Assembly: GCA_021464245.1 (NCBI GenBank)
Contig: JADCRB010000025.1
Span: forward strand, 1,088,193 to 1,152,192
From: Carallia brachiata
Taxonomy: Eukaryota > Streptophyta > Magnoliopsida > Malpighiales > Rhizophoraceae
Direction: 5' to 3'
DNA length: 64,000 bases
The notes under the pieces are model-generated. The model ran no database searches. It saw only the letters and a list, made by a program, of their open reading frames with translations, and was not told the origin of the DNA. Below are positions 1-15,200 of the stretch, piece by piece. Position numbers and translations under genes: made by a program. Numbering within the stretch: position 1 is the stretch's first letter; every line of letters begins with the position of its first letter.

Positions 1-237
1 TAAATCACTTCATTTCTTGCAAATAATGCATTTTCTTCCATTTTAATAGCTTATTTAACCCAAATTGAACTTAAATGGACCATAAATGTTTAAAAAACCC
101 TTTAATTTCAATGCAAAAAGCATTTCCAACACCTTTTTGGGTGTTAAATCCATTTAATTACCTCTAACAAGTGTGCAATTGATCATGATTTGCATTTATT
201 AGTTGTATAAGACCATTTGTGGCATGAATAAAAGGGT

Positions 238-2110
238 TAAATCACTTCATTTCTCGCAAATAAGTCATTTTCTTTCATTTTAATGGCTTATTTAACCGAA
301 ATTGGACTTAAATAAACCATAAATACTTACAAAAACCTTTAATTTCGACGTAAAAATTATTTTCAACACCTTTTGCGGCGTTAAATGCATTCAATTTCAT
401 CCAACAACTGTGAAATTACTCATAATTTGCATTTAGTTATAAGACTGTTTGTGATATAAATAAAGGGCATAAATCACTTCATTTCATGCAAATAAGGCAT
501 TTGCTTCCAATTTAATAGCTTATTTAACCCAAATTGAATATAAACGGACCATAAATGCTTACAAAAACCTTTAATTTCAATGCAAAAAGCATTTCCAACA
601 CCTTTTTTGGTGTTACCTCTATATAATTACCTCTAATAAGTGTGCAATTGATCATGATTTCCATTTATTAGTTGCATAAGACCATTTGTGGCATGAATAA
701 AGGAGCTAAATCACTTCATTTCTTACAAATAAGTGATTTTATTGCATTCTAATGGCTTATTTAACCCAAATTGGACTTAAATGAACAATAAATACTTACA
801 AAAACCTTGAATTTTCACGTAAAAAGTATTTTCAACACCTTTTGGGGTGTTAAATGCATTCAATTTCATCTAATAAGTGTGAAATTGATCATGATTTGCA
901 TTTATTAGTTGCATAAGATCATTTGTGGTAGAAATAAAGGGGCTAAATCACTTCATTTCTTGCAAATAATGCATTTTCTTCCATTTTAATAGCTTATTTA
1001 ACCCAAATTGAACTTAAACGGACCATAAATGCTTACAAAAACCTTTAATTTCAACGCAAAAAGCATTTCCAACACCTTTTTGGGTGTTAAATCTATATAA
1101 TTACCTCTAACAAGTGTGCAATTGATCATGATTTCCATTTATTAGTTGCATAAGACCATTTGTGCATGAATAAAGGAGCTAAATCACTTCATTTCTTACA
1201 AATAAGTGATTTTATTGCATTCTAATGGCTTATTTAACCCAAATTGGACTTAAATGAACAATAAATACTTACAAAAACCTTTAATTTCAACGTAAAAATT
1301 GTTTTCAACACCTTTTGGGGTGTTAAATGCATTCAATTTCATCTAATAAGTGTGAAATTGATCATGATTTGCATTTATTAGTTGCATAAGACCATTTGTG
1401 GTATAAATAAAGGGGCTAAATCACTTCATTTCTTACAAATAATGCATTTTCTTCCATTTTAATAGCTTATTTAACCCAAATTTAACTTATATGGACCATA
1501 AATGTTTAAAAAAACCTTAATTTCAAGCAAAAAGCATTTCCAACACCTTTTTGGGTGTTAAATCCATTTAATTACCTCTAACAAGTGTGCAATTGATCAT
1601 GATTTCCATTTATTAGTTGCATAAGACCATTTGTGGCATGAATAAAGGAGCTAAATCACTTCATTTCTTACAAATAAGTGATGCTTTTTGCATCTAATGG
1701 CTTATTTAACCCAAATTGGACTTAAATCAACAATAAATACTTACAAAACCTTTAATTTCAACGTAAAAAGTATTTTCAACACCTTTTGGGGTGTTAAATG
1801 CATTCAATTTCTTCTATAAGTGTGAAATTGATCATGATTTGCATTTATTAGTTGCATAAGACCATTTGTGGTATAAATAAAGGGGCTAAATCACTCATTT
1901 CTTGCAAATAATGCATTTTCTTCCATTTTAATAGCTTATTTAACCCAATTGAACTTAAAGGGACCATAAATGTTTAAAAACCCTTTAATTTCAATGCAAA
2001 AGCATTTCCAACACCTTTTTGGGTGTTAAATCGATTTAATTACCTCTAACAAGTGTGCAATTGATAATGATTTGCATTTATTAGTTGTATAAGACCATGT
2101 TGCATGCATA
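238..2110. repeat. Eight-monomer higher-order repeat unit inside the satellite
   Basis: A B monomer with the unusual combination CTCGCAAATAAGTC, ACCGAAATTGG and TTTTGCGGCGTT starts at 238 and again at about 2,111. The A monomer that follows, marked by GCATTTGCTTCC and GAATATAAACGG, starts at 470 and again near 2,350. The spacing is about 1,875 bp, or eight monomers. The second copy is cut by the single N at 2,600. Confidence 0.75.
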
Positions 2111-2599
2111 AAAGGGTTAAATCACTTCATTTCTCGCAAATAAGTCATTTCTTTCATTTTAATGCTTATTTAACGAAATTGGACTTAAATAAACCATAAA
2201 TACTTACAAAAACCTTTAATTCGACGTAAAAATTATTTTCAACACCTTTTGCGGCGTTAAAGCATTCAATTTCATCAACAACTGTGAAATTATTCATAAT
2301 TTGCATTTATTAGCTACATAAGACTGTTTGTGATATAAATAAAGGGCATAAATCACTTCATTTCATGCAAATAAGGCATTTGCTTCCAATTTAATAGCTT
2401 ATTTAACCCAAATTGAATATAAACGGACCATAAATGCTTACAAAAACCTTTAATTTCAATGCAAAAAGCATTTCCAACACCTTTTTGGGTGTTACATCTA
2501 TATAATTACCTCTAATAAGTGTGCAATTGATCATGATTTCCATTTATTAGTTGCATAAGACCATTTGTGGCATGAATAAAGGAGCTAAATCACTTCATT

Positions 2600-2600
2600 N
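2600..2600. other. Single-N join in the satellite (others at 4,037, 5,984, 10,402, 24,396)
   Basis: Five isolated N bases occur at these positions. At each the monomer phase jumps. At 2,600, TAAATCACTTCATT is followed directly by the ATGGACTTAAATG segment that normally lies about 50 bp further on. They look like forced joins between sequence pieces and not single unread bases. Confidence 0.85.
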
Positions 2601-2773
2601 ATGGACTTAAATGAACCATAAATACTTACAAAAACCTTTAATTTCGACGTAAAAAGTATTTTCAACACCTTTTGGGGTGTTAAATGCATTCAATTTCATC
2701 CAATAAGTGTGAAATTGATCATGATTTGCATTTATTAGTTGCATAAGACCATTTGTGGTATAAATAAAGGGGC

Positions 2774-3245
2774 TAAATCACTTCATTTCTTGCAAATAAT
2801 GCATTTTCTTCCATTTTAATAGCTTATTTAACCCAAATTGAACTTAAATGGACCATAAATGCTTACAAAAACCTTTAATTTCAATGCAAAAAGCATTTCC
2901 AACACCTTTTTGGGTGTTAAATCCATTTAATTACCTCTAACAATTGTGCAATTCATCATGATTTGCATTTATTAGTTGCATAAGACCATTTGTGGCATGA
3001 ATAAAAGCTTAAATCACTTCATTTCTTGCAAATAAGTCATTTTCTTGCATTTTAATGGCTTATTTAACCAAAATTGGACTTAAATAAACCATAAATACTT
3101 ACAAAAACCTTTAATTTCGACGTAAAAAGTATTTTCAACACCTTTTGCGGTGTTAAATGCATTCAATTTCATCCAATAAGTGTGAAATTATCATAATTTG
3201 CATTTATTAGTTGCATAAGACCATTTGTGGTATAAATAAAGGGCA
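2774..3245. repeat. Reference A-B dimer of the satellite
   Basis: A representative dimer: A is 2,774-3,009 and B is 3,010-3,245, each 236 bp. Both carry a perfect 6-bp inverted repeat, AACACC and GGTGTT, around a short loop, and a conserved TGATCATGATTTGCAT-like stretch in A that is slightly degraded in this B. By eye the types differ mainly in the middle third and in the tail before the next TAAATCACTTC. Confidence 0.85.
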
Positions 3246-6200
3246 TAAATCACTTCATTTCATGCAAATAAGGCATTTTCTTCCATTTAATAGCTTATTT
3301 AACCCAAATTGAACTTAAACGGACCATAAATGCTTACAAAAACCTTTAATTTCAATGCAAAAAGCATTTCCAACACCTTTTGTGTTAAATCTATATAATT
3401 ACCTCTAACAAGTGTGCAATTGATCATGATTTCCATTTATTAGTTGCATAAGACCATTTGTGGATGAATAAAGGAGCTAAATCACTTCATTTCTTACAAA
3501 TAAGTGATTTTTTGCATTTTAATGGCTTATTTAACAAATGGACTTAAATGAACCATAAATACTTACAAAACCTTAATTTCGACGTAAAAATATTTTCACA
3601 CCTTTTGGGGTGTTAAATGCATTCAATTTCATCCAATAAGTGTGAAATTGATCATGATTTGCATTTATTAGTTGCATAAGACCATTTGTGGTATAAATAA
3701 AGGGCTAAATCACTTCATTTCATGCAAATAATGCATTTTCTCCATTTAATAGCTTATTTAACCAAATTGAATTAAATGGACCATAAATGCTTACAAAAAC
3801 CTTTAATTTCAATGCAAAAAGCATTTCCAACACCATTTTTGGTGTTAAAAATTCCATTTAATTACCTCTAACAAGTGTGCAATTGATCATGATTTGCATT
3901 TATTAGTTGCATAAGATTTGTGGCATGAATAAAGGAGCTAAATCACTTCATTTCTTACAAATAAGTGATTTTATTTGCATTCTAATTATTAACCCAAATT
4001 GGACTTAAATGAAAACATAAATACTACAAAAACATTNATGATTTGCATTAGTTGCATAAGACCATTTGTGGTATAAATAAGGGGATAAATAAATCACTTC
4101 ATTTCTTGCAAATAATGCATTTTCTTCCATTTTAATAGCTTATTTAACCCAAATTGAACTTAAATGGACCATAAATGCTTACAAAAACCTTTAATTTCAA
4201 TGCAAAAAGCATTTCCAACACCTTTTTGGGTGTTAAATCCATTTAATTACCTCTAACAGTTGTGCAATTCATCATGATTTGCATTTATTAGTTGCATAAG
4301 ACCATTTGTGGCATGAATAAAAGCTTAAATCACTTCATTTCTTGCAAATAAGTCATTTTCTTGCATTTTAATGGCTTATTTAACCAAAATTGGACTTAAA
4401 TAAACCATAAATACTTACAAAAACCTTTAATTTCGACGTAAAAGTATTTTCAACACCTTTTGCGGTGTTAAATGCATTCAATTTCATCCAACAAGTGTGA
4501 AATTATTCATAATTTGCATTTATTAGTTGCATAAACCATTTGTGATATAAATAAAGGGCATAAATCACTTCATTTCATGCAAATAAGGCATTTTCTTCCA
4601 ATTTAATAGCTCTTATTTAACCAAATTGAACATAAACTGGACCATAAATGCTTACAAAAACCTTTAATTTCAATGCAAAAACGCATTTCCAACACCTTTT
4701 TGGTGTTAAATCTATATAATTACCTCTAACAAGTGTGCAATTGATCATGATTTCCATTTATTAGTTGCATAAGACCATTTGTGGCATGAATAAAGGAGCT
4801 AAATCACTTCATTTCTTACAAATAAGTGATTTTATTGCATTCTAATGGCTTATTTAACCCAAATTGGACTTAAATGAACCATAAATACTTACAAAAACCT
4901 TTAATTTCAACGTAAAAACTATTTTCAACACCTTTTGGGTGTTAAATGCATTCAATTTCATCAATAAGTGTGAAATTGATCATAATTTGCATTTATTAGT
5001 TGCATAAGACCATTTGCGATATAAATAAAGGGCATAAATCACTTCATTTCATGCAAATAAGTCATTTTCTTCCAATTTAATAGCTTATTTAACCCAAATT
5101 GAACATAAATGGACCATAAATGCTTATAAAAAACTTTAATTTCAATGCAAAAAGCATTTCAACACATTTTTGGGTGTTAAATCCATTAATTACCTCTAAC
5201 AAGTGTGCAATTGATCATGTTGCATTTAGTAGTTGCACAAGACCATTTGTAGAATGAAAAAGGAGCTAAATCACTTCATTTCTTACAAATAAGTCATTTT
5301 TTTGCATTTTAATGGTTATTTAACACAAATGGACTTAAATGAACCATAAATACTTACAAAAACTTTAATTTCGACGTAAAAAGTATTTTCAACACCTTTT
5401 GAGGTGTTAAATGCATTCAATTTCATCCAATAAGTGTGAAATTGATCATAATTGGCATTTATTAGTTGCATAAGACCATTTGTGGTATAAATAAAGGGCT
5501 AAATCACTTCATTTCATGCAAATAATGCATTTTCTTCCATTTTAATAGCTTATTTAACCAAATTGAACTTAAATGGACCATAAATGCTTACAAAAACCTT
5601 TAATTTCAATGCAAAAAGCATTTCCAACACCTTTTTGGGTGTTAAATCCATTTAATTACCTCTAACAAGTGTGCAATTGATCATGATTTACATTTATTAG
5701 TTGCATAAGACCATTTGTGGCATGAATAAAGGAGCTAAATCACTTCATTTCTTACAAATAAGTGATTTTATTGCATTCTAATGGCTTATTTAACCCAAAT
5801 TGGACTTAAATGAACCATAAATACTTACAAAAACATTTAATTTCAACGTAAAAAATTTTCGACACCTTTTGGGGTGTTAAATGCATTCAATTTCATCCAA
5901 TAAGTGTGAAATTGATCATAATTTACATTTATTAGTTGCATAAGACCATTTGTGGTGTAAATAAAGGGGCTAAATCACTTCATNGCTTATTTAACCCAAA
6001 TTAAACTTAATGGACAAAATACTTACAAAAACCTTTAATTTCAATGCAAAAAGCATTTCCAACACCTTTTTGGTGTTAAATTTATAATTACCTCTAACAA
6101 TGTGCAATGATCATGATTTCATTTATTAGTTGCATAACCATTTGTGGCATGAATAAAAGGGTTAAATCACTTCATTTCTTGCAAATAAGTCATTTTCTTG

Positions 6201-9200
6201 CATTTAATGGCTTATTTAACAAAATTGGACTTAAATAAACCATAAATACTTACAAAAACCTTTAATTTCGACGTAAAAAGTATTTTCACACCTTTTGCGG
6301 CGTTTAATTAGCGTTCAATTTCATCCACAAGTGTGAAATTATTTATAATTTGCATTTATTAGTTGCATAAGACCATTTGTGATATAAATAAAGGGCATAA
6401 ATCACTTCATTTCATGCAAATAAGTCATTTTTTCCAATTTAATAGCTTATTTAACCCAAATTGAACAAAAACGGACCATAAATGCTTACAAAAACCTTTA
6501 ATTTCAATGCAAAACGCATTTCCAACACCTTTTTGGGTGTTAAATCTATATAATTACCTCTAACAAGTGTGGAATTGATCATGATTTCCATTTATTAGTT
6601 GCATAAGACCATTTGTGGCATGAATAAAGGAGCTAAATCACTTCATTTCTTACAAATAAGTGATTTTATTGCATTCTAATGGCTTATTTAACCCAAATTG
6701 AACTTAAATGAACCATAAATACTTACAAAAACCTTTAATTTCTACGTAAAAACTATTTTCAACACCTTTTGGGGTGTTAAATGCATTCAATTTCATCGAA
6801 TATGTGTGAAATTGATCATAATTTGCATTTATTAGTTGCATAAGACCATTTGTGATATAAATAGAGGGCATAAATCACTTCATTTCATGCAAATAAGTCA
6901 TTTTCCTCCAATTTAATAGCTTATTTAACCCAAATTGAACATAAATGATCCATAAATGCTTATAAAAACCTTTAATTTCAATGCAAAAAGCATTTCCAAC
7001 ACCTTTTTGGGTGTTAAATCTATTTAATTACCTCTGACAAGTGTGCAATTGATCATGATTTGCATTTATTAGTTGCATAAGACCATTTGTGGCATGAATA
7101 AAAGGGTTAAATCACTTCATTTCTTGCAAATAAGTCATTTTCTTGCATTTTAATGGCTTATTTAACAAAAATTGGACTTAAATAAACCATAAATACTTAC
7201 AAAAACCTTTAATTTCTACGTAAAAACTATTTTCAACACCTTTTGGGGTGTTAAATGCATTCAATTTCATCCAATATGTGTGAAATTGATCATAATTTGC
7301 ATTTATTAGTTGCATAAGACCATTTGTGATATAAATAAAGGGCATAAATCACTTCATTTCATGCAAATAAGTCATTTTCTTCCAATTTAATAGCTTATTT
7401 AACCCAAATTGAACATAAATGGACCATAAATGCTTATAAAAACCTTTAATTTCAATGCAAAAAGCATTTCCAACACCTTTTTGGGTGTTAAATCTATATA
7501 ATTACCTCTAACAAGTGTGCAATTGATCATGATTTCATTTATTACATAAGACCATTTGTGGATGAATAAAGGAGCTAAATCACTTCATTTCTTACAAATA
7601 AGTCATTTTCTTGCATTTTAATGGCTTATTTGAAGCAAAATGGACTTAAATGAACAATAAATACTTACAAAAACCTTTAATTTCAACGTAAAAAGTATAT
7701 TCAACACCTTTTGGGGTGTTAAATGCATTCAATTTCATCCAATAAGTGTGAAATTGATCATGATTTGCATTTATTAGTTGCATAAGACCATTTGTGGTAT
7801 AAATAAAGGGGCTAAATCACTTCATTTCTTACAAATAATGCATTTTCTTCCATTTTAATAGCTTATTTAACCCAAATTAAACTTAAATGGACACTAAATA
7901 CTTACAAAAACCTTTAATTTCAATGCAAAAAGCATTTCCAACACCTTTTTGGGTGTTAAATCTATTTAATTACCTCTGACAAGTGTGCAATTGATCATGA
8001 TTTGCATTTATTAGTTGCATAAGACCATTTGTGGCATGAATAAAAGGGTTAAATCACTTCATTTCTTGCAAATAAGTCATTTTCTTGCATTTTAATGGCT
8101 TATTTAACAAAAATTGGACTTAAATAAACCATAAATACTTACAAAAACCTTTAATTTCGACGTAAAAAGTATTTTCAACACCTTTTGCGGCGTTAAATGC
8201 GTTCAATTTCATCCAACAAGTGTGAAATTATTTATAATTTGCATTTATTAGTTGCATAAGACCATTTGTGATATAAATAAAGGGCATAAATCACTTCATT
8301 TCATGCAAATAAGGCATTTTCTTCCAATTTAATAGCTTATTTAACCCAAATTGAACAAAAACGGACCATAAATGCTTACAAAAACCTTTAATTTCAATGC
8401 AAAACGCATTTCCAACACCTTTTTGGGTGTTAAATCTATATAATTACCTCTAACAAGTGTGCAATTGATCATGATTTCCATTTATTAGTTGCATAAGACC
8501 ATTTGTGGCATGAATAAAGGAGCTAAATCACTTCATTTCTTACAAATAAGTGATTTTATTGCATTCTAATGGCTTATTTAACCCAAATTGGACTTAAATG
8601 AACCATAAATACTTACAAAAACCTTTAATTTCAACGTAAAAACTATTTTCAACACCTTTTGGGTGTTAAATGCATTCAATTTCATCCAATATGTGTGAAA
8701 TTGATCATAATTTGCATTTATTAGTTGCATAAGACCATTTGTGATATAAATAAAGGGCATAAATCACTTCATTTCATGCAAATAAGTCATTTTTTTCCAA
8801 TTTAATAGCTTATTTAACCCAAATTGAACATAAATGGACCATAAATGCTTATAAAAACCTTTAATTTCAATGCAAAAAGCATTTCCAACACCTTTTTGGG
8901 TGTTAAATCAATTTAATTACCTCTAACAAGTGTGCAATTGATCATGATTTACATTTAGTAGTTGCACAAGACCATTTGTGGAATGAATAAAGGAGCTAAA
9001 TCACTTCATTTCTTACAAATAAGTCATTTTCTTGCATTTTAATGGCTTATTTGAAGCAAAATGGACTTAAATGAACAATAAATACTTACAAAAACCTTTA
9101 ATTTCAACGTAAAAAGTATTTTCAACACCTTTTGGGGTGTTAAATGCATTCAATTTCATCCAATAAGTGTGAAATTGATCATGATTTGCATTTATTAGTT

Positions 9201-12200
9201 GCATAAGACCATTTGTGGTATAAATAAAGGGGCTAAATCACTTCATTTCTTACAAATAATGCATTTTCTTCCATTTTAATAGCTTATTTAACCCAAATTA
9301 AACTTAAATGGACACTAAATACTTACAAAAACCTTTAATTTCAATGCAAAAAGCATTTCCAACACCTTTTTGGGTGTTAAATCTATTTAATTACCTCTAA
9401 CAAGTGTGCAATTGATCATGATTTGCATTTATTAGTTGCATAAGACCATTTGTGGCATGAATAAAAGGGTTAAATCACTTCATTTCTTGCAAATAAGTCA
9501 TTTTCTTGCATTTTAATGGCTTATTTAACAAAATTGGACTTAAATAAACCATAAATACTTACAAAACCTTTAATTTCGACGTAAAAAGTATTTTCAACAC
9601 CTTTTGCGGCGTTAAATGCGTTCAATTTCATCCAACAAGTGTGAAATTATTTATAATTTGCATTTATTAGTTGCATAAGACCATTTGTGATATAAATAAA
9701 GGGCATAAATCACTTCATTTCATGCAAATAAGGCATTTTCTTCCAATTTAATAGCTTATTTAACCCAAATTGAACAAAAACGGACCATAAATGCTTACAA
9801 AAACCTTTAATTTCAATGCAAAACTCATTTCCAACACCTTTTTGGGTGTTAAATCTATATAATTACCTCTAACAAGTGTGCAATTGATCATGATTTCCAT
9901 TTATTAGTTGCATAAGACCATTTGTGGCATGAATAAAGGAGCTAAATCACTTCATTTCTTACAAATAAGTGATTTTATTGCATTCTAATGGCTTATTTAA
10001 CCCAAATTGGACTTAAATGAACCATAAATACTTACAAAAACCTTTAATTTCTACGTAAAAACTATTTTCAACACCTTTTGGGGTGTTAAATGCATTCAAT
10101 TTCATCCAATATGTGTGAAATTGATCATAATTTGCATTTATTAGTTGCATAAGACCATTTGTGATATAAATAAAGGGCATAAATCACTTCATTTCATGCA
10201 AATAAGTCATTTTTTTTCCAATTTTAGCTTATTTAACCCAAATTGAACATAAATGGACCATAAATGCTTAAAAAAAACCTTTAATTTCAATGCAAAACGC
10301 ATTTCCAACACCTTTTTGGGTGTTAAATCTATTAATTACCTCTAACAAGTGTGCAATTGATCATGATTTCCATTTATTGTAGTTCCATAAGACCATTTGT
10401 GNCATTTATTAGTTGCATAAGACCATTTGTGATATAAATAAAGGCATCATAAATCACTTCATTTCTGCAAATAAGGCATTTCTTCCAATTTAATAGCTTA
10501 TTTAACCCAAATTGAACATAAACGGACTATAAATGCTTACAAAAACCTTTAATTTTATGCAAAACGCATTTCAACACCTTTTTGGGTGTTAAATCTATAT
10601 AATTACCTCTAACAAGTGTGCAATTGATCATGATTTCCATTTATTAGTTGCATAAGACCATTTGTGGAATGAATAAATGAGCTAAATCACTTCATTTCTT
10701 ACAAATAAGTCATTTCCTTGCATTTTAATGGCTTCTTTAACAGAAAATGGACTTAAATGAACCATAAATACTTACAAAAACCTTTAATTTTAACGTAAAA
10801 AGTATTTTCAACACCTTTTCGGGTGTTAAATGCATTCAATTTCATCCAATAAGTGTGAAATTGATCGATTTGCATTTATTAGTTGCATAAGACCATTTGT
10901 GGTACAAAATAAAGGGCTAAATCACTTCATTTCATGCAAATAAGGCATTTTCTTCCATTTAAGCTTATTTAACCCAAATTGAACATAAACGGACCATAAA
11001 TGCTTACAAAAACCATTAATTTCTATGCAAAACGCATTTCCAACACCTTTTTGGGTGTCAAATCCATTGAATTACCTCTAACAAGTGTGCAATTGATCAT
11101 GATTTCCATTTATTAGTTGCATAAGACCATTTGTGGTACAAATAAAGGGCTAAATCACTTCATTTCTTGCAAATAAGTATTTTCTTCCATTTTAATAGCT
11201 TATTTAACCAAATTAAACTTAAATGAACCATAAATACTTACAAAAACCTTTAATTTCAATGCAAAATGAATTTCCAACACCTTTTAGGGTGTTAAATCTA
11301 TATTAATTACCTCAACAAGAGCGCAATTGATCATGATTTCCATTTATTGTTGCATAAGACCATTTGTGGCATGAAATAAAGGAGCTAAATCACTTCATTT
11401 CTTACAAATAATGATTTTATTGCATTCTAATGGCTTATTTAACCCAAATTACACTTAAATGAACCATAAATACTTACAAAAACCTTTAATTTCATTGCAA
11501 AACGCATTTCCAACACCTTTTTGGGTGTTAAATCTTTATAATTACCTCTAACAAGTGTGCAATTGATCATGATTTCCATTTATCATTTGTGGCATGAATA
11601 AAGGAGCTAAATCACTTCATTTCTTACAAATAAGTGATTTTATTTCATTTTAATGACTTATTTAACCCAAATTGGACTTAAATGAACCATAAATACTTAC
11701 AAAAACCTTTAATTTCAACGTAAAAACTATTTTCAACACCTTTTCGGGTGTTAAATGCATTCAATTTCATCCAATAAGTGTGAAATAGATCATAATTTGC
11801 ATTTATTAGTTGCATAAGACCATTTGTGATATAAATAAGGGGCATAAATCACTTCATTTCATGCAAATAAGGCATTTTTTCTTCCAATTTAATACTTATT
11901 TAACCCAAATTGAACATAAACGGACCATAAATGCTTACAAAAACCTTTAATTTCTATGCAAAACGCATTTCCAACACCTTTTGGGTGTTAAATCTTAATT
12001 TACCTCTAACAAGTGTGCAATTGATCATGATTTCATTTATAGTGTCATAAGACCATTTGTGGCATGAATAAAGAGCTAAATCACTTCATTTCTTACAAAT
12101 AAGTGATTTTATTTCATTTTAATGGCTTATTTAACCCAAATTGGACTTAAATGAACCATAAATACTTACAAAAATCTTTAATTTCAACGTAAAAACTATT

Positions 12201-15200
12201 TTCAACACCTTTTGGGGTGTTAAATGCATTCAATTTCATCCAATAAGTGTGAAATTGATCATGATTTGCATTTATTAGTTGCATAAGACCATTCGTGATA
12301 TAAATAAAGGGCATAAATCACTTCATTTCATGCAAATAAGACATTTTTTGCCAATTAATAGGCTTATTTAACCCAAATTGAACAAAACGGACCATAAATG
12401 CTTACAAAAACCTTTAATTTCAGTGCAAAAAGCATTTCCAACACCTTTTGGGTGTTAAATCATTGAATTACCTCTAATAAGTGGCAATTGATCATGATTT
12501 GCATTTATTAGTTGCATAAGACCATTTGTGGACAAATAAAGGGCATAAATCACTTCATTTCTTGCAAATAATGCATTTTCTTCCATTTTAATAGCTTATT
12601 TAACCCAAATTAAACTAAATGAACCATAAATACTTACAAAACCTTTAATTTCAATGCAAAACGCATTTCCAACACCTTTTTGGGTGTTAAATCTATATAA
12701 TTACCTCTAACAAGAGCGCAATTGATCATGATTTCCATTTATTTGTTGCGTAAGACCATTTGTGGGAATAAAAGCTAAATCACTTCATTTCTTACAATAA
12801 GTGATTTTATTGCATTCTAATGGCTTATTTAACCCAAATTGGACTTAATGAACCATAAATACTTACAAAAACCTTTAATTTCAACGTAAAACCTATTTTC
12901 AACACCTTTTGGGGTGTTAAATGCATTCAATTTCATCCAATAAGTGTGAAATTGATCATGATTTGCATTTATTAGTTGCATAAGACCATTTGTGGTATCA
13001 ATAAAGGGGCTAAATCACTTCATTTCAGGAAACAATGCATTTTCTTCCATTTTAATAGCTTATTTAACCCAAATTGAACAAAAATGGACCATAAATGTTT
13101 ATAAAAACCTTTAATTTCAATACAAAAAGCATTTCCAACACCTTTTTGGGTGTTAAATCCATTTAATTACCTCTAACAAGTGTGCAATTGATCATGATTT
13201 GCATTTAGTAGTTGCACAAGACCATTTGTGGAATGAATAAATGAGCTAAATCACTTCATTTCTTACAAATAAGTCATTTTCTTGCATTTTAATGGCTTAT
13301 TTAACAGAAAATGGACTTAAATGAACCATAAATACTTACAAAAACCTTTAATTTCAACGTAAAAAGTATTTTTAACACCTTTTGGGGTGTTAAATGCATT
13401 CAATTTCATCCAATAAGTGTGAAATTGATCATGATTTGCATTTATTAGTTGCATAAGACCATTTGTGATATAAATAAAGGGCATAAATCACTTCATTTCA
13501 TGCAAATAAGGCATTTTCTTCCAATTTAATAGCTTATTTAACCCAAATTGAACATAAACGGACCATAAATGCTTACAAAAACCTTTAATTTCTATGCAAA
13601 ACGCATTTCCAACACCTTTTTGGGTGTTAAATCTATATAATTACCTCTAACAAGTGTGCAATTGATCATGATTTCCATTTATTAGTTGCATAAACCATTT
13701 GTGGAATGAATAAAGAGCTAAATCACTTCATTTCTTACAAATAAGTCATTTTCTTGCATTTTAATGGCTTATTTAACAAAAATGGACTTAAATGAACCAT
13801 AAATACTTACAAAAACCTTTAATTTCAACGTAAAATGTATTTTCAACACCTTTTGGGTGTTAAATGCATTCAATTTCATCCAATAAGTGTGAAATTGATC
13901 ATGATTTGCATTTATTAGTTGCATAAGACCATTTGTGGTACAAATAAAGGGGCTAAATCACTTCATTTCTTACAAATAATGCATTTTCTTCCATTTTAAT
14001 AGCTTATTTAACCCAAATTAAACTTAAATGAACCATAAATACTTACAAAAACCTTTAATTTCATTGCAAAACGCATTTCCAACACCTTTTTGGGTGTTAA
14101 ATCTTTATAATTACCTCTAACAAGTGTGCAATTGATCATGATTTCCATTTATTAGTTCCATAAGACCATTTGTGGCATGAATAAAGGAGCTAAATCACTT
14201 CATTTCTTACAAATAAGTGATTTTATTTCATTTTAATGGCTTATTTAACCCAAATTGGACTTAAATGAACCATAAATACTTACAAAAATCTTTAATTTCA
14301 ACGTAAAAACTATTTTCAACACCTTTTCGGGTGTTAAATGCATTCAATTTCATCCAATAAGTGTGAAATAGATCATAATTTGCATTTATTAGTTGCATAA
14401 GACCATTTGTGATATAAATAAAGGGCATAAATCACTTCATTTCATGCAAATAAGGCATTTTCTTCCAATTTAATAGCTTATTTAACCCAAATTGAACATA
14501 AACGGACCATAAATGCTTACAAAAACCTTTAATTTCTATGCAAAACGCATTTCCAACACCTTTTGGGTGTTAAATCTATATAATTACCTCTAACAAGTGT
14601 GCAATTGATCATGATTTCCATTTATTAGTTGCATAAGACCATTTGTGGCATGAATAAACGAGCTAAATCACTATTTTTACAAATAAGTGATTTTATTGCA
14701 TTCTAATGGCTTATTTAACCCAAATTGGACTTAAATGAACCATAAATACTTACAAAAACCTTTAATTTCAACGTAAAAACTATTTTCAAACACCTTTTGG
14801 GATGTTAAACGCATTCAATTTCATCCAATAAGTGTGAAATTGATCATGATTTGCATTTATTGTTGCATAAGACCATTTGTGATATAAATAAAGGGCATAA
14901 ATCACTTCATTTCATGCAAATAAGGCATTTTCTTCCAATTTAATAGCTTATTTAACCCAAATTGAACATAAACGGACCATAAATGCTTACAAAAACCTTT
15001 AATTTCATGCAAAAACGCATTTCCAACACCTTTTTGGGTGTTAAATCTATATAATTAATTACCTCTAACAAGTGTGCAATTGATCATGATTTCCATTTAT
15101 TAGTTGCATAAGACCATTTGTGGCACAAATAAAGGGGCTAAATCACTTCATTTCTTGCAAATAATGCATTTTCTTCCATTTTAATAGCTTATTTAACCCA

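Noticed and set aside
8578..8760. Recurring 60-80 residue open frames in the satellite (also 20,376, 24,323, 27,475, 28,924)
   Set aside because: They follow the repeat unit, are broken by ordinary monomer variation, and show no protein motif.
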